Assembly: GCA_014885115.2 (NCBI GenBank)
Contig: WKLE02005428.1
Span: 1-11,385, forward strand
Source of the DNA: Asterionellopsis glacialis
Lineage: Eukaryota; Bacillariophyta; Plagiogrammaphyceae; Rhaphoneidales; Asterionellopsidaceae
Reading direction: 5' to 3'
Length of the DNA: 11,385 nt
Shown here in pieces: positions 1 through 8,360 of this stretch. Made by a program: the position numbers and the translations under genes. Numbering within the stretch: position 1 is the stretch's first letter; each line of letters begins with the position of its first letter. Under the pieces are notes generated by a model. That model did not search any database, was not told where the DNA came from, and saw nothing but the letters and a program-made list of their open reading frames with translations.

Positions 1-622
1 TACGTTCTCAGTATGAATCTCGCGTTTTCGTGATATTTTTTTTGTACTTCTGGAATTTCGAAGTTTCCCGGGGTTCCCTGGTTTCACAGGCAGGAGGTAA
101 CAGTCAGTACTGATCCTACTTGATAAGACTTCATGTAGATCTGTATAGCCATTTTATGTAGCGTGGCTGTTTGGAGAAAATACTCTCTAGTCCGTGTCAT
201 ATTAGTCGAACGCACACTCCGACCGGGCGTTGATTGAAAAGGTATCGATGACTGCAGGACCTACGATAGAGTTATTTCTAGTAAAGTCCATTCTCTCTAG
301 AGAGAGAAGTCCATAGTCAGTATCCAAAGAGGACGGTGAGTTCACCGCTGCCTTTGGTTCAATGTTTAATGTCTTATTGAATTATTTAAAATCTTACCGT
401 GCTTTCGAGCTGCTATATGATGTTTTCAGTTGTTTCAATAATGGTTCTACTCATAAGTGTCAAATAGACTTTCGTCAGAGTACCGTAAAAAAACTGCAAA
501 ATACATAACAATCTGAAAGCATGAATTAAAAAATTACAATTCTATATTGAATCCATGTCATTTTAATTTAGATAATGTTTATTAGTTGTTCCCAATAAGA
601 GTAGGCTACTGTGCAGAAAACT
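1..622. other. Gene-poor flank downstream of the HAD gene
   Basis: I see no convincing coding region on either strand. The stretch contains a short palindrome at 333-346 (arms CGGTGA and TCACCG) and the first copy of the TCTCTCTAGAGAGA palindrome at 292-305. The part nearest 622 is probably the 3' untranslated region of the minus-strand phosphatase gene; it is AT-rich. Confidence 0.5.
292..305. repeat. TCTCTCTAGAGAGA palindrome, copy 1, flanked by 8-bp direct repeats
   Basis: This is a perfect 14-bp palindrome centred on CTAG. It is bracketed by identical AAGTCCAT octamers at 284-291 and 307-314, leaving a 15-nt insert. That geometry resembles a target-site duplication around a tiny insertion or an excision footprint. 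The identical 14-mer recurs at 7590 and 10173. Confidence 0.7.
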
Positions 623-1872
623 TCAAGCAATATTTCTCAAAACAAGTTCTAGAGCCGCCTCTGTTGCGAAGGTCCCCTCAACTCTAGTACCAGCCTCACC
701 TGTTACAGTCATCCGGTCAGGGTTCTTTTCAACGACTTTAGCCATGCTTTGAGAGGTAACACCCGGGATGTATGCATGTTTGCAAGCCAAAGCCATTTCC
801 AAGTCGTTGTCGTCATCACAAAGACAAATAGCATGACTTGACAAATCAGGATTGCCTTCTTCACTGCAGAACTTCTTACAAAGGTATGCACAACTTGACA
901 AAAGTAGAAAAAAATAGTTTAGAAGGTAGTGCAAAGAAAAACGAGGATGTCGAATATTGTTTGCATTCAGACTCACCAATTCTTTTTTCCGCTTTCGGAT
1001 GGATAAAAATCAACACATCCAAGATTTACACTCGTCGATATTCCCTCTGACAATAAAATCTTGTCAGACGACAAAGCTTCGAAATCGTCCTCCGATACGA
1101 CTGTTTGGTGTTTACGATTCACCCGAAAGCAAGTCGAATATCCTTTTGTGTCGAGCACGTAACCCTTGGATACGAGTGCACCAGCCCAGTCCCAAAGTAA
1201 TCCTCTCCTCTCAGAAACGGGTATAGAATCTTGATCAGAATTTGCAAGTTCCATTCCAACAAAGCCATCAACACCCGCAGCTTCAATGCGTTCCATACGA
1301 GCTCGCCAATTAAGATCTTCTACAATTCCAAATGGAGTCAAATCTTTGGGTGAAGCACCATCATATGCTTCTAGTTTTATCACGGGACCAGTGTAGTCCG
1401 CGTCAATTGGAGTCGGGTAGAAAATGCGTCCTCCAGCCTCAGCGCAGTATGCATCTGAACGTGGTAAGTAGGGTAACCGCTTGAGCAATGTTGCTGTTCG
1501 CATTCCACTTATTATCACAAGTTTTTTTCCGTATTGACGCAACGACTGGCATTGGGTTAGTGTGCGAGATGAAATGATCCCTCGCATACCAGTGGAGCTT
1601 GGAGGGAGTGCAAGAATCCTATTCCCTGGAATCACTTTGTGCTTCTCGGCGTCTTCCGGATAATGTACTAGCGTGCCGTCGACATCGCTGAATATGACTT
1701 GAATACTATCTTTGGTTAACATAGATGCACGTGCGCGTTCCAGTGTGACAGAGGTTTCAGAATGCACCGCGTTGGACTCTTGAAAAGTAACGACGAGTGT
1801 AACAGTAAACAAATATAAGAAAATAGGAAGTGCTTTATGCTTCCGATAATAAGGCCGTAAGGTATTTGTCAT
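623..1872 (-). CDS. HAD-superfamily phosphatase (Cof/SPP-like), two exons, membrane-anchored or secreted
   Basis: Exon 1 is 977-1872 and exon 2 is 623-893, joined over an 83-nt intron with a GTGAGT donor and a CAAG acceptor, giving 388 residues. HAD motif I is DVDGTL at residues 63-68, with D63 as the expected nucleophile and D65 as the acid/base. Motif II is SGMRT at 122-126. The motif III lysine lies in SGKKN at about 294-298. Motif IV is DDDND at 325-329, supplied by exon 2. The stretch between motifs II and III holds the cap. A hydrophobic segment at residues 15-30 follows basic residues, suggesting a signal peptide or anchor; there is no clear plastid ASAFAP-type site. An alternative CAG acceptor at 864 would keep frame and remove ten residues. 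From the family I infer a Mg-dependent phosphomonoesterase, perhaps acting on a sugar phosphate; the substrate cannot be read from sequence. Confidence 0.88.
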
Positions 1873-1942
1873 TTACGTTTCGGCGGCTTGTACGACAAAT
1901 GCTGTCAAATGGTATTTCTTGAGTCGTCAGTTGTCGGTGTGG

Positions 1943-1972
1943 CAACAAAAAGTGACATGTGTCACTTTGTTG
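1943..1972. promoter_or_regulatory. Palindromic candidate cis-element upstream of the HAD gene
   Basis: Arms AAAGTGACA and TGTCACTTT at 1949-1957 and 1960-1968 flank a TG centre. Outer CAACAA and TTGTTG arms extend the symmetry with a small bulge. The centre contains an E-box-like CATGTG, and a related TTGACACA follows at about 1978. It lies 70 to 100 bp upstream of the HAD start codon. A regulatory role is inferred from position and symmetry only; a minor hairpin or chance palindrome is possible. Confidence 0.35.
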
Positions 1973-2070
1973 TTTTTGTTGACACATTTCACATTTTCGC
2001 GGCACACAGAACTACATTTTTCGCACGTCTGCAGCTCTGCAGTAATACTTATTTTTATTAGTGTTAATGC

Positions 2071-2079
2071 TATATAAAA
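2071..2079 (+). promoter_or_regulatory. TATA-like box, plus orientation
   Basis: TATATAAAA is a good match to a TATA box and lies 58 bp before an ATG at 2137. That ATG opens only a 29-codon frame ending at 2226, just before the converging ShKT gene. It may drive a short or non-coding transcript, or be a chance AT-rich match. Confidence 0.25.
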
Positions 2080-2380
2080 CCCACTAGCGCTACCACGCAA
2101 TGGTGGATGCCCATTCTGCAGTGAACAACTGAATTGATGCCTGCTTTCTTGTCCAAAACCACATCAAAGTCTCTCTACCTTTTTCTTCGACAGTGTGTTC
2201 AACACAATATAATTTCTAGCTTATAATTTTTTGGATGCGAGAACTTTCCAGAAGGCTATCCAACAAATAAAATCTTGAAACTAAGGATTAAATTAAGTCC
2301 AGTAAAAATATCTTCATAATTTCACATTTTATGTACAATTCAGTTTCATCATTTGAATTTTTCTATCCAAAAGTAGAACT

Positions 2381-2934
2381 TTAATGCGGAGCTGCCAACA
2401 GGCAAAACCGGCAGGCTACAGCACAGCTGTGCATCATAAAGACTCTGTTATTCTCGCATTCGTTAACAGATGCCCACTAGAATCAGAAAGAGATAAAAGA
2501 GAATTGCAGAATATTGAGTTTTTGATATAACTAGATTTCCCTATATTTTCACTCCACTTCCTTAACGAGCAACAACTTACAAAGGCACAAAGTTCGTTTG
2601 TGTTTTTACATTTTCCGCGGACACCTTCATATTGTGGGAAGGATAGCACCTCATCAACCCAATACTCATCCATTTTTTTAATTACTTCTCGCACATTCTC
2701 TTTTTCGACATCAGATCCTTCAACACGCTGCGGTGTGCCAATATCTAACCATTCCTTCAATTGTTTTTCCCCGTACATTTTTTCAAGCGCAGCTAAACGT
2801 GACTTTCTGTCAGTCTCGATACAACCATAATCCCCGTTTGGAGCAGCAACGCATGAATTCTCTGCATCTACACCAAATATTTTATACAACATGATAAATA
2901 TCGAGAGAAAAAGGAACTGCGACCACATCTTCAT
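2381..2934 (-). CDS. Small secreted ShKT-domain protein, two exons
   Basis: Exon 1 is 2581-2934 and exon 2 is 2381-2476. They are joined in phase 0 over a 104-nt intron with a GTAAGT donor and a TTCTAG acceptor behind a T-rich tract, giving 149 residues. Residues 1-24 form a signal peptide with a hydrophobic core and a GVDA-like cleavage site. The C-terminus is a complete ShKT domain with cysteines at 109, 116, 125, 136, 140 and 143. It carries the family-typical WA after the second cysteine and an N-x-x-x-M-like spacing before the fourth. C28 and C38 may form a further disulfide. The middle is charged and helical. ShKT domains are disulfide-knotted modules found in many secreted and oxidoreductase proteins and do not imply a toxin. 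Without splicing the frame runs on to 2434 and loses the domain. In algae such domains often accompany prolyl 4-hydroxylases; no catalytic domain is present here. Confidence 0.82.
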
Positions 2935-2956
2935 TGCATGAGCAAAAAAAGCTTTG

Positions 2957-3751
2957 ATGTCACAAAGTGCCGAAGTCCCGTCAAATTGGACTTTTATTAC
3001 AGCAGAAGAATATTCAGATTACCTACAAATGCTTGCGAATACGTCGCTTACAATGAAACGCACTTCCTTATCAGATAAACCTCTTGAAGCAGATGAGCTG
3101 CAAGAAGTTCTTCGACGGAAAATAGATCACAGATCACTCTACTCGTACCTAGGACTAGATCCGTTCAAAGAATGCAACAACAATACAACTTTAAGTCTTT
3201 TTGTCTCGATGTTGATGCTTTGCACCCGTCCCCCTGTCCTCAGTACCCTGTCCCCCCCCTTCGTTGTTGCGTGTGCGTCGCGTGATTCTCTGTTTTTCAA
3301 GATGTGCATACTTGTACTTGACGGGTGCGGCCCGAGTTATGCAGGCTGCGCTGCAGGCTGTACCTGGTACTAATACAATGGTACGAGTACAGCACCACTT
3401 ATGGTGTGAGACCGTACCGGCTCGGCCACCGGCCGGTACGTGGGTCCTAGAACTAAACTGCCTAACAGTCTATCTCAAAAAAGGAACTTTGTCCTACGTA
3501 CAGGCACGATCAAAATAAAAACGACACATTACTGTAGGATGTCTATGATTGCTGTACCATATACATATTGCTGAATTACTGTCCAGTCTTGTACTGAAAC
3601 ACGAATGAAGATTTGCTCAAAAAATATCGGACAACAATCAAATTTGGTCTATCAAGGTTCATGGAATGTCAACACACAGAATCAAGCAAGAGAAAAGCTT
3701 GATCGATTACTACCAGACAGTGTCATTACCATTGTGGTCGAATACAACTGA
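2957..3751 (+). CDS. Probable multi-exon gene of unknown function, model incomplete
   Basis: The first exon starts at ATG 2957 and reads as ordinary charged, helical protein sequence to about 3180, including LEADELQEVL and YSYLGLDP. The frame stays open to 3373, but the later part is GC-rich and repeat-bearing and is probably not coding. A good terminal exon lies at 3587-3751, after a GTCCAG acceptor; it encodes 54 residues and ends with TGA. A small internal exon, about 3451 or 3469 to 3497, fits before it: donor GTACAG at 3498, an 89-nt intron and matching phase. The donor of exon 1 is unresolved; phase allows 3243, 3273, 3282 or 3360 among others. I recognise no family and see no signal peptide or membrane span. 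The start lies 22 bp from that of the divergent ShKT gene. An alternative is a gene broken by an insertion at about 3220-3445. Confidence 0.4.
3361..3440. repeat. TACCTGGTAC motif and GC-rich hairpin
   Basis: TACCTGGTAC is at 3361-3370. A hairpin follows with perfect 9-bp arms CGTACCGGC at 3413-3421 and GCCGGTACG at 3432-3440, separated by ten bases. Nearby, GCACCCGTC at 3222-3230 and GACGGGTGC at 3320-3328 form another 9-bp inverted pair. The stretch 3220-3445 is visibly richer in G and C than its surroundings, which suggests inserted DNA. Confidence 0.55.
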
Positions 3752-4246
3752 ACCGAGACGTGCACACATGCAAACTAATGACGTCTTATGCTGTCTTGGC
3801 CTCCATAATATCTTTCAGAAGGAATAGGTGCTAAGAAATACGACATAACATATTGCGTAATTTACGAGAATAAATGAACTGGGTGTTTCCTCCAAGAGGC
3901 ATAATAAATAACAGTCTGAGGCGATTCTACCTCATTATTTTTGTTTCAAAAAGACAAACTTATAAGTAGCACGAGGAGGATATTGGAACTAAATGATGAA
4001 ATCATTAACAATCTATTTTCTGAGTAAAGCTTTAAGTTCTTTCCTCTTGTTTCATGAATCATTCTTTAACAACATCCCTCCAAGTAATTAGAATAGTTAA
4101 TACAAGCCACTTCATAATATGCCCCCTCAATTATTTTTTCACTTAAACACAAATTCCACAGATCATCGAGACTAATCTCGAGACTCTCTTTACATCAACA
4201 CACAATAACATCTAGGTTTTTGGCTTAATTCATAGTGATCTTGTCC
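3752..4246. other. Intergenic region between convergent genes
   Basis: This is the 3' flank of the plus-strand gene ending at 3751 and of the minus-strand PDZ gene ending at 4247. It is AT-rich. I find no exon I would defend; a 23-codon minus-strand frame near 3840-3910 is too short to call. TGACGTC near 3779 resembles a CRE core but lies at a gene end, not in a promoter. Confidence 0.5.
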
Positions 4247-6480
4247 TTATGAACTACTGCCTTTGGTCCGATTTCTCATAAATACCAATGTTCGGACTGG
4301 CTGACTACTTTTGGAACTAATCAATTTGGAAACTTGCATTGCTGTCAATGCTGTCGTATCTTCATCATCAACCGAGATGAGTCGATCACCAACTTTAACA
4401 CTTCCTGCCAAAACACTAGAATCCTTAATGGCATGAACGACTGGCACACCCCCACTAGGTGTATCAATAACAACACCAAGTTTACCTGCAGGTGCATCTA
4501 CCTGAAATCGGGTTTCCGGTTCATGAAATTGTTGTTCAAATGAAGAGTCGTCAGAAAACAAGGAATTGTCAGCTTGAAACGGTAAGCTTGTCGAGTCTTT
4601 GCCAGATGTCTGATCATCAGGATTCGAAGAAATCATTTTGTCAATTGTTGCTGTTGATATAGATGGCGTAGGTTGTGCGTCACCATATGCTCTAGCATAG
4701 TCGTAATCACCTGATACAATGCTATCAGAAAAAAAGAAACAAGAATAATGATGTTACCATATCACGAATTTGAACAAAAAGCAGAAAAGTACATGGTGTT
4801 GACACATTATTCTGTGGCATACCTTGGCGATACTGTCTCATCCTTTTCTAATCCAGCCATGAGCATACCTCCCGTTGGAGCATACATCGGATCTCCCAAG
4901 GTACTGACTTCATCTTGAGGTTCCACGAAGATATTGGAGGATACTCTATCAGGGCCTGACGGAGCGTCTGTTCGCTGGAATGTTTTGTCAGGTTGGCTGT
5001 CACGGCATCGCGTGAAGTACAATAAGCATCCAAGTAAAACGACCACCGCACCACCCGCAGACGCAGCAACGATAACAATAGGGAATTCGTCCTCTTCTTT
5101 AGGAGCTGGAGTGGGTGCAACAGTAACTGTGATGCCACCAATTTCTACTGCAATGTCAATTAAATCCTGAAATGCATTTGCATCTTTCGCTTTCAGATCA
5201 TCAATGTATTTCTGACGAGCTTCTGGACTATTGAAGGCCTCTGCCGTTAGAGTATCAATTTCCTTCTTTGTGTATAGTTTTGTTGATTTGAACTCCACCA
5301 GTGTTTCAAATTTGATCTTTAATGCACTGGCGAACTGTAAAAAGCGTGTTCTCGACGAACCGCCTGTATCTGAAGTAGCATTTCGGATGAGATCCTGATT
5401 AGTGATGTCCGTTGTTACACTAAGTTGCTGCAGATTGTCCGGTGTTACGCTCGCAAGTTGCTGATAGAATGTATTAGAAGTAACCTCTTGATAAGCAAAT
5501 CGAGATTGACTTCCTAGTTTTTTTGCATCATTCAGAAATGTGACACCTTCTACCAGGAAAATTTGCAGCGACAATGAAGGTGCTAAAGAAGGTTCTGCAC
5601 TAGGAACGCCTGTTGGAGAAGCAGAGGGTACCGTCGAAGGCACGGCGCTTACAGAAGGTGTACTGGTTGGAATGGCGGATGGAGACTGAGACAATGAAGG
5701 CAATGCTGATGGGCCAAAAGAAGGTACGAATGATGGTATCTCTGTCGGACTTTCAGATGGAGAAATGGTTGGATTTCCTGGCGTGACAGTTGGTCTTGCT
5801 GTTGGAGTAGTGGATGGCACCTCACTTGGGAATTCTGTGGGAAAGCTGCTAGGAATAGCAGTCGGACTAGACGACGGAGAAAATGATGGTGAAGCTGTAG
5901 GGCTTGCAGAAGGTGAGGAAGACGGTGATTTTGTGGGAGTTTTAGTCGGTGATTTTGTAGGAGCTTTAGTTGGTGATTTTGTAGGTGTTTCAGTAGGCGA
6001 ATTTGTGGGAGTTTCCGAAGGAGCCTTTGATGGTGTGTCAGTCGGAGCCTTTGTCGGCGATTTTGTCGGTGCTTTGGTTGGGTTTTTGGTGGGTGTTTGT
6101 GTAGGTGAACTGGTTGGGTTTTTGGTCGGATTTTTTGTTGGACTATCCGTTGGCGACTTGGTAGGGCTACCTGTGGGTGTTTTGGTTGGGCTAATGGTAG
6201 GAGACTTTGTTGGAAATTTTGTCGGAGACTTTGTTGGGGATTTGGTTGGTGTTTTTGTTGGAGGCTCTGTTGGACTTTTTGTCGGAGGGACTGTTGGATT
6301 TTTTGTCGGAGGCACTGTTGGATTTTTTGTCGGAGGCACTGTTGGATTTTTTGTTGGAGGCTTTGTTGTCGGCGTCAATGATGGTGCATCCGATTGTCCA
6401 AAAGACCCATCAAATGTCAACAACAACAAAAAAGGCAGGAACATACATGATCTGATGACTTTACGCCGACCCATGCTCAT
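4247..6480 (-). CDS. Cell-surface PT-repeat protein with single TM span and cytosolic PDZ domain, two exons
   Basis: Exon 1 is 4823-6480 and exon 2 is 4247-4721, joined over a 101-nt intron with a GTATGC donor and a T-rich GATAG acceptor. The phase is compatible (AG plus C gives Ser), yielding 710 residues. Residues 1-28 are a signal peptide. Residues 36 to about 305 are P-T-K-x-P-T and S-P-T repeats, a probable rigid, heavily O-glycosylated stalk. Residues 306-460 form a non-repetitive extracellular domain, and about 467-489 a transmembrane helix followed by the basic stop RCR. The cytosolic part carries the short stretches DEVSTLGDPM and GLEKDET. A PDZ domain lies at about 624-701 with the carboxylate-binding loop KLGVVI at 633-638. 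PDZ domains bind C-terminal peptides, so the tail probably scaffolds a cytosolic partner. The role is inferred as adhesion or wall-to-cytosol sensing; the ligand is unknown. The ATG at 6474 is an alternative start. Confidence 0.88.
5566..6375 (-). repeat. PT-repeat minisatellite in the surface-protein gene
   Basis: This is a coding repeat with a 12-nt basic unit (P-T-x-x). It includes a higher-order 24-nt unit encoding PPTKNPTV, repeated about three times with few changes at about 6285-6360. Toward the 3' end it decays into S-P-T and P-S-x-x. The near-identical 24-mers suggest recent slippage or unequal crossing-over, so length may vary between alleles. The opposite strand stays open for 239 codons only because PT codons lack stops in reverse; that frame is not a gene. 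Confidence 0.85.
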
Positions 6481-6781
6481 ATAAAGATATTAATTTTGTT
6501 GTATCTTAAAGACACACTCACTTTCCAACTAAAACCTTTTCTAATTTGTTGCCGTTTAGCAAAGGAAGGGAATAAACCAAAGCAACAGAGGCAGGATTCA
6601 ACTGTCAGAACTGGAACTGACGATGACAAGCAAGAGAGGCAAAGACGGTCTCTTGGCCTCGGTTCTGTGCCTGTATGTTTACAGAAATGGTTACTCAAAA
6701 AGGTGCGGCGCGGACGTTATGTGCGAAGAGAGGACCTACATAATATACAGTACTTTAGAACGTAGCATCTCTAGCTCTCGT

Positions 6782-6989
6782 TACTGGTACAGGTAAACAT
6801 ACCATGTCGGACCTAGTACATCTTACCATAACTTCTACTTTGAAGTATACTCTGGCGATTATATGTACCAGGACGTACTTACTGACAACTGGTAAAAATT
6901 TTAGTCTTACCTGTTAGCAGTTGTACATCGGTGCGGTACACGTATATTTCTCACACGTGCTGTACCTGGAATGTAGTTTACCTGGTACC
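6782..6989. repeat. Cluster of TACC/GGTA palindromic motifs
   Basis: TACTGGTACAGGTA lies at 6782-6795, GTACCAGG at about 6865, further TACCTG and GTAC variants through 6900-6970, and TACCTGGTACC at 6979-6989. None falls in a called exon. Confidence 0.55.
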
Positions 6990-7301
6990 CTACTTGTATA
7001 TATAGTGCTTTTCAGTATGGTAGTCCCGTGAAAAATCTGTTGCACATCGCTTAGGAAGTTTCTGTCTTTCACGATTTGGTTCGATTGATTCGTGAATGTT
7101 ATGAGAATCAACAAACGTGGGTGGCTCCTGTGTACCTTTAATACATTTCACATAGTTGATTTGACTAAATTTTGCGATTATTTTCATTCGTAGATTGTGT
7201 TACATTCGTTTCGAAGTTTCCGTTGAGTTTGATTCGACTCCGTCGTGGGAATGAGAAAGTATTGTTTGAAAAGCTGGTTTGAAAAATCCGCATTGAGACT
7301 T

Positions 7302-7525
7302 GGTTACCGTACTTTGTACTCGTACCGTATCGGTATGTACCAGATACCGTGCAGGTACCTCTTACCTGGTACAGGTACACGTCATACCTGTACAGGTAAA
7401 GGTACCTGGTTTTCATTAGAACCTTCCGGAACCGAGTTAGTACTAGTAAGTAGTGCGTTGGTACCATAGGCGGTTGGAACTTGGCAGGACCAAATGATTA
7501 TTGTACTGTACCTGGTACTGTACCT
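7302..7525. repeat. Densest cluster of TACC/GGTA palindromic motifs
   Basis: This cluster holds TACCTGGTACAGGTAC at 7363-7378, the perfect palindrome TACCTGTACAGGTA at 7385-7398, GGTACCTGG at 7401-7409, and TACCTGGTAC at 7509-7518 flanked by TGTAC on both sides. The short units overlap and alternate orientation, as expected of nested or decayed palindromic elements. The minus-strand frame across 7165-7467 is tyrosine-rich only because of this repeat. Confidence 0.65.
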
Positions 7526-7715
7526 CTTTCATTTTATCTGGTGCAATCGCTGAATTTATTATGCGCAAACGGCATTCAGTAATCTTAGTTCTCTCTAGAG
7601 AGAGAGGTCCTAGTTTATCTGGGATATTTTCGACGGGGGGTATTGCAAAAAAATAATCACGACCCTGCTGAAGCACAGCACGGACTGAAGAATTTTCTTT
7701 TTGTACATGGTTCAT
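7443..7715 (-). CDS. Uncertain small ORF or exon
   Basis: A 90-codon frame starts at ATG 7715. The first 65 or so residues have ordinary composition; the rest is translated TACCTG repeat. A GTACAG donor follows AAAGAG where the repeat begins, so it could be a first exon rather than a full gene. However, the frame also runs through the TCTCTCTAGAGAGA palindrome, and I recognise no domain or partner exon. It is equally likely to be a chance open frame. Confidence 0.18.
   Translation of the reverse strand: MNHVQKENSSVRAVLQQGRDYFFAIPPVENIPDKLGPLSLERTKITECRLRIINSAIAPDKMKEVQYQVQYNNHLVLPSSNRLWYQRTTY
7590..7603. repeat. TCTCTCTAGAGAGA palindrome, copy 2
   Basis: This is the same perfect 14-mer as at 292 and 10173. 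It has flanking TAGTT pentamers at 7586-7590 and 7611-7615, a weaker echo of the direct repeats around copy 1; the left pentamer overlaps the palindrome by one base. Confidence 0.65.
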
Positions 7716-7886
7716 GATACGAACTTTCGATATTTTTATTCATTACCCGACAGCTTGAGTAATAAATATGACATCATTATTTTTAATCAATTTTATTGAT
7801 ATTTTGCACACACCGGTAGGTACTGGGTAGCATCGTCTCTATGATACCCGGTAAGGTACCTTTACTCTGTCAGTTAGGTCTTACAG

Positions 7887-8116
7887 TACCAGGTATGATT
7901 AGAACCTACCAGGCACGGGCTATGATGTCAGTTGTCTCACAGTGGGGACTCAGTGGGGTCAAGAATTTGACCGATGAAAAGTTGAAGTTGGCAAACAGTA
8001 TTTTATGACTAGAGAGTGCACTCATAAAAAGTAGATATCACCCTGAGTGCTTGCTTTATTGCATCTTATTTAAAAGATATGTACTGTCTCTTGATGTACG
8101 AGTACTGTACCAGGTA
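7887..8116. repeat. TACCAGGTA motifs
   Basis: Exact TACCAGGTA copies lie at 7887-7895 and 8108-8116, with degenerate relatives such as CCGGTAGGTAC and TACCCGGTAAGGTACC at about 7813-7860. No gene is associated with them. Confidence 0.55.
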
Positions 8117-8360
8117 TACCATTATTTAATTTGCAATAATATCATTGGAAATAAACACCAAACATTTGCATAGAATATTTTAGATTTTTCAAGTCCATCT
8201 AAACAGAATGAAATGTTCAAAGAAATTACCCGGGAGAATACACATATGCGTAGCAAATGAAAAAGAAGAGTGAAAATTGTATCGAAAAGCTCAGTTATGT
8301 TTTGTGAACGAGTATATTTGTTCAGCGATAATTTCCCGTCTTTAAATCTAAAGAACGCTC

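Larger units (their letters stand above)
1873..2380. other. Intergenic region between the HAD and ShKT genes
   Basis: This holds the 5' flank of the HAD gene and the 3' flank of the ShKT gene, both on minus. A long imperfect palindrome sits at 1943-1972 and a plus-oriented TATATAAAA at 2071-2079. The only plus-strand open frame after that TATA box worth noting is 29 codons, at 2137-2226. I do not call it a gene. Confidence 0.5.
6481..8360. other. Gene-poor region rich in TACCWGGTA-type repeats
   Basis: This 1.9 kb stretch separates the starts of the surface-protein gene (minus) from the 3' end of the next minus gene. I see no recognisable protein. It contains at least five exact TACCWGGTA copies plus many degenerate ones, and the second TCTCTCTAGAGAGA palindrome. 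One minus-strand frame, at 7443-7715, is listed separately with low confidence. The first few hundred bases after 6480 should hold the surface-gene promoter, but I find no clear TATA box there. Confidence 0.5.

Noticed and set aside
2137..2226. 29-codon plus-strand frame after the TATA-like box
   Set aside because: It is too short, has no recognisable signal, and ends before the converging ShKT gene; kept only as context for the TATA box.
3779..3786. CRE-like TGACGTC
   Set aside because: It sits in the 3' region between convergent genes, not upstream of any start, and is short enough to be chance.
4156..4187. Repeated TCGAGACT near 4160-4185
   Set aside because: Two adjacent octamers in simple GA/CT-rich sequence at a gene's 3' flank; no wider pattern.
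5765..6484. 239-codon plus-strand open frame rich in G-V-x-V-G
   Set aside because: It is the exact antisense of the PT repeat. Reversed P, T, K and S codons contain no stops, so the frame is open by composition. Its product has no start context or domain.
6496..6765. Plus-strand frame divergent from the surface-protein gene
   Set aside because: It lacks an ATG (opens at TTG), has a charged, low-information composition, and overlaps the expected promoter and leader of the minus gene.
7079..7095. tRNA B-box-like GGTTCGATTGATTC
   Set aside because: No A box, acceptor stem or cloverleaf could be drawn around it on either strand.
7165..7469. Open frames on both strands over the repeat cluster
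   Set aside because: Their tyrosine-, threonine- and arginine-rich products are simply translated TACCTG repeats.
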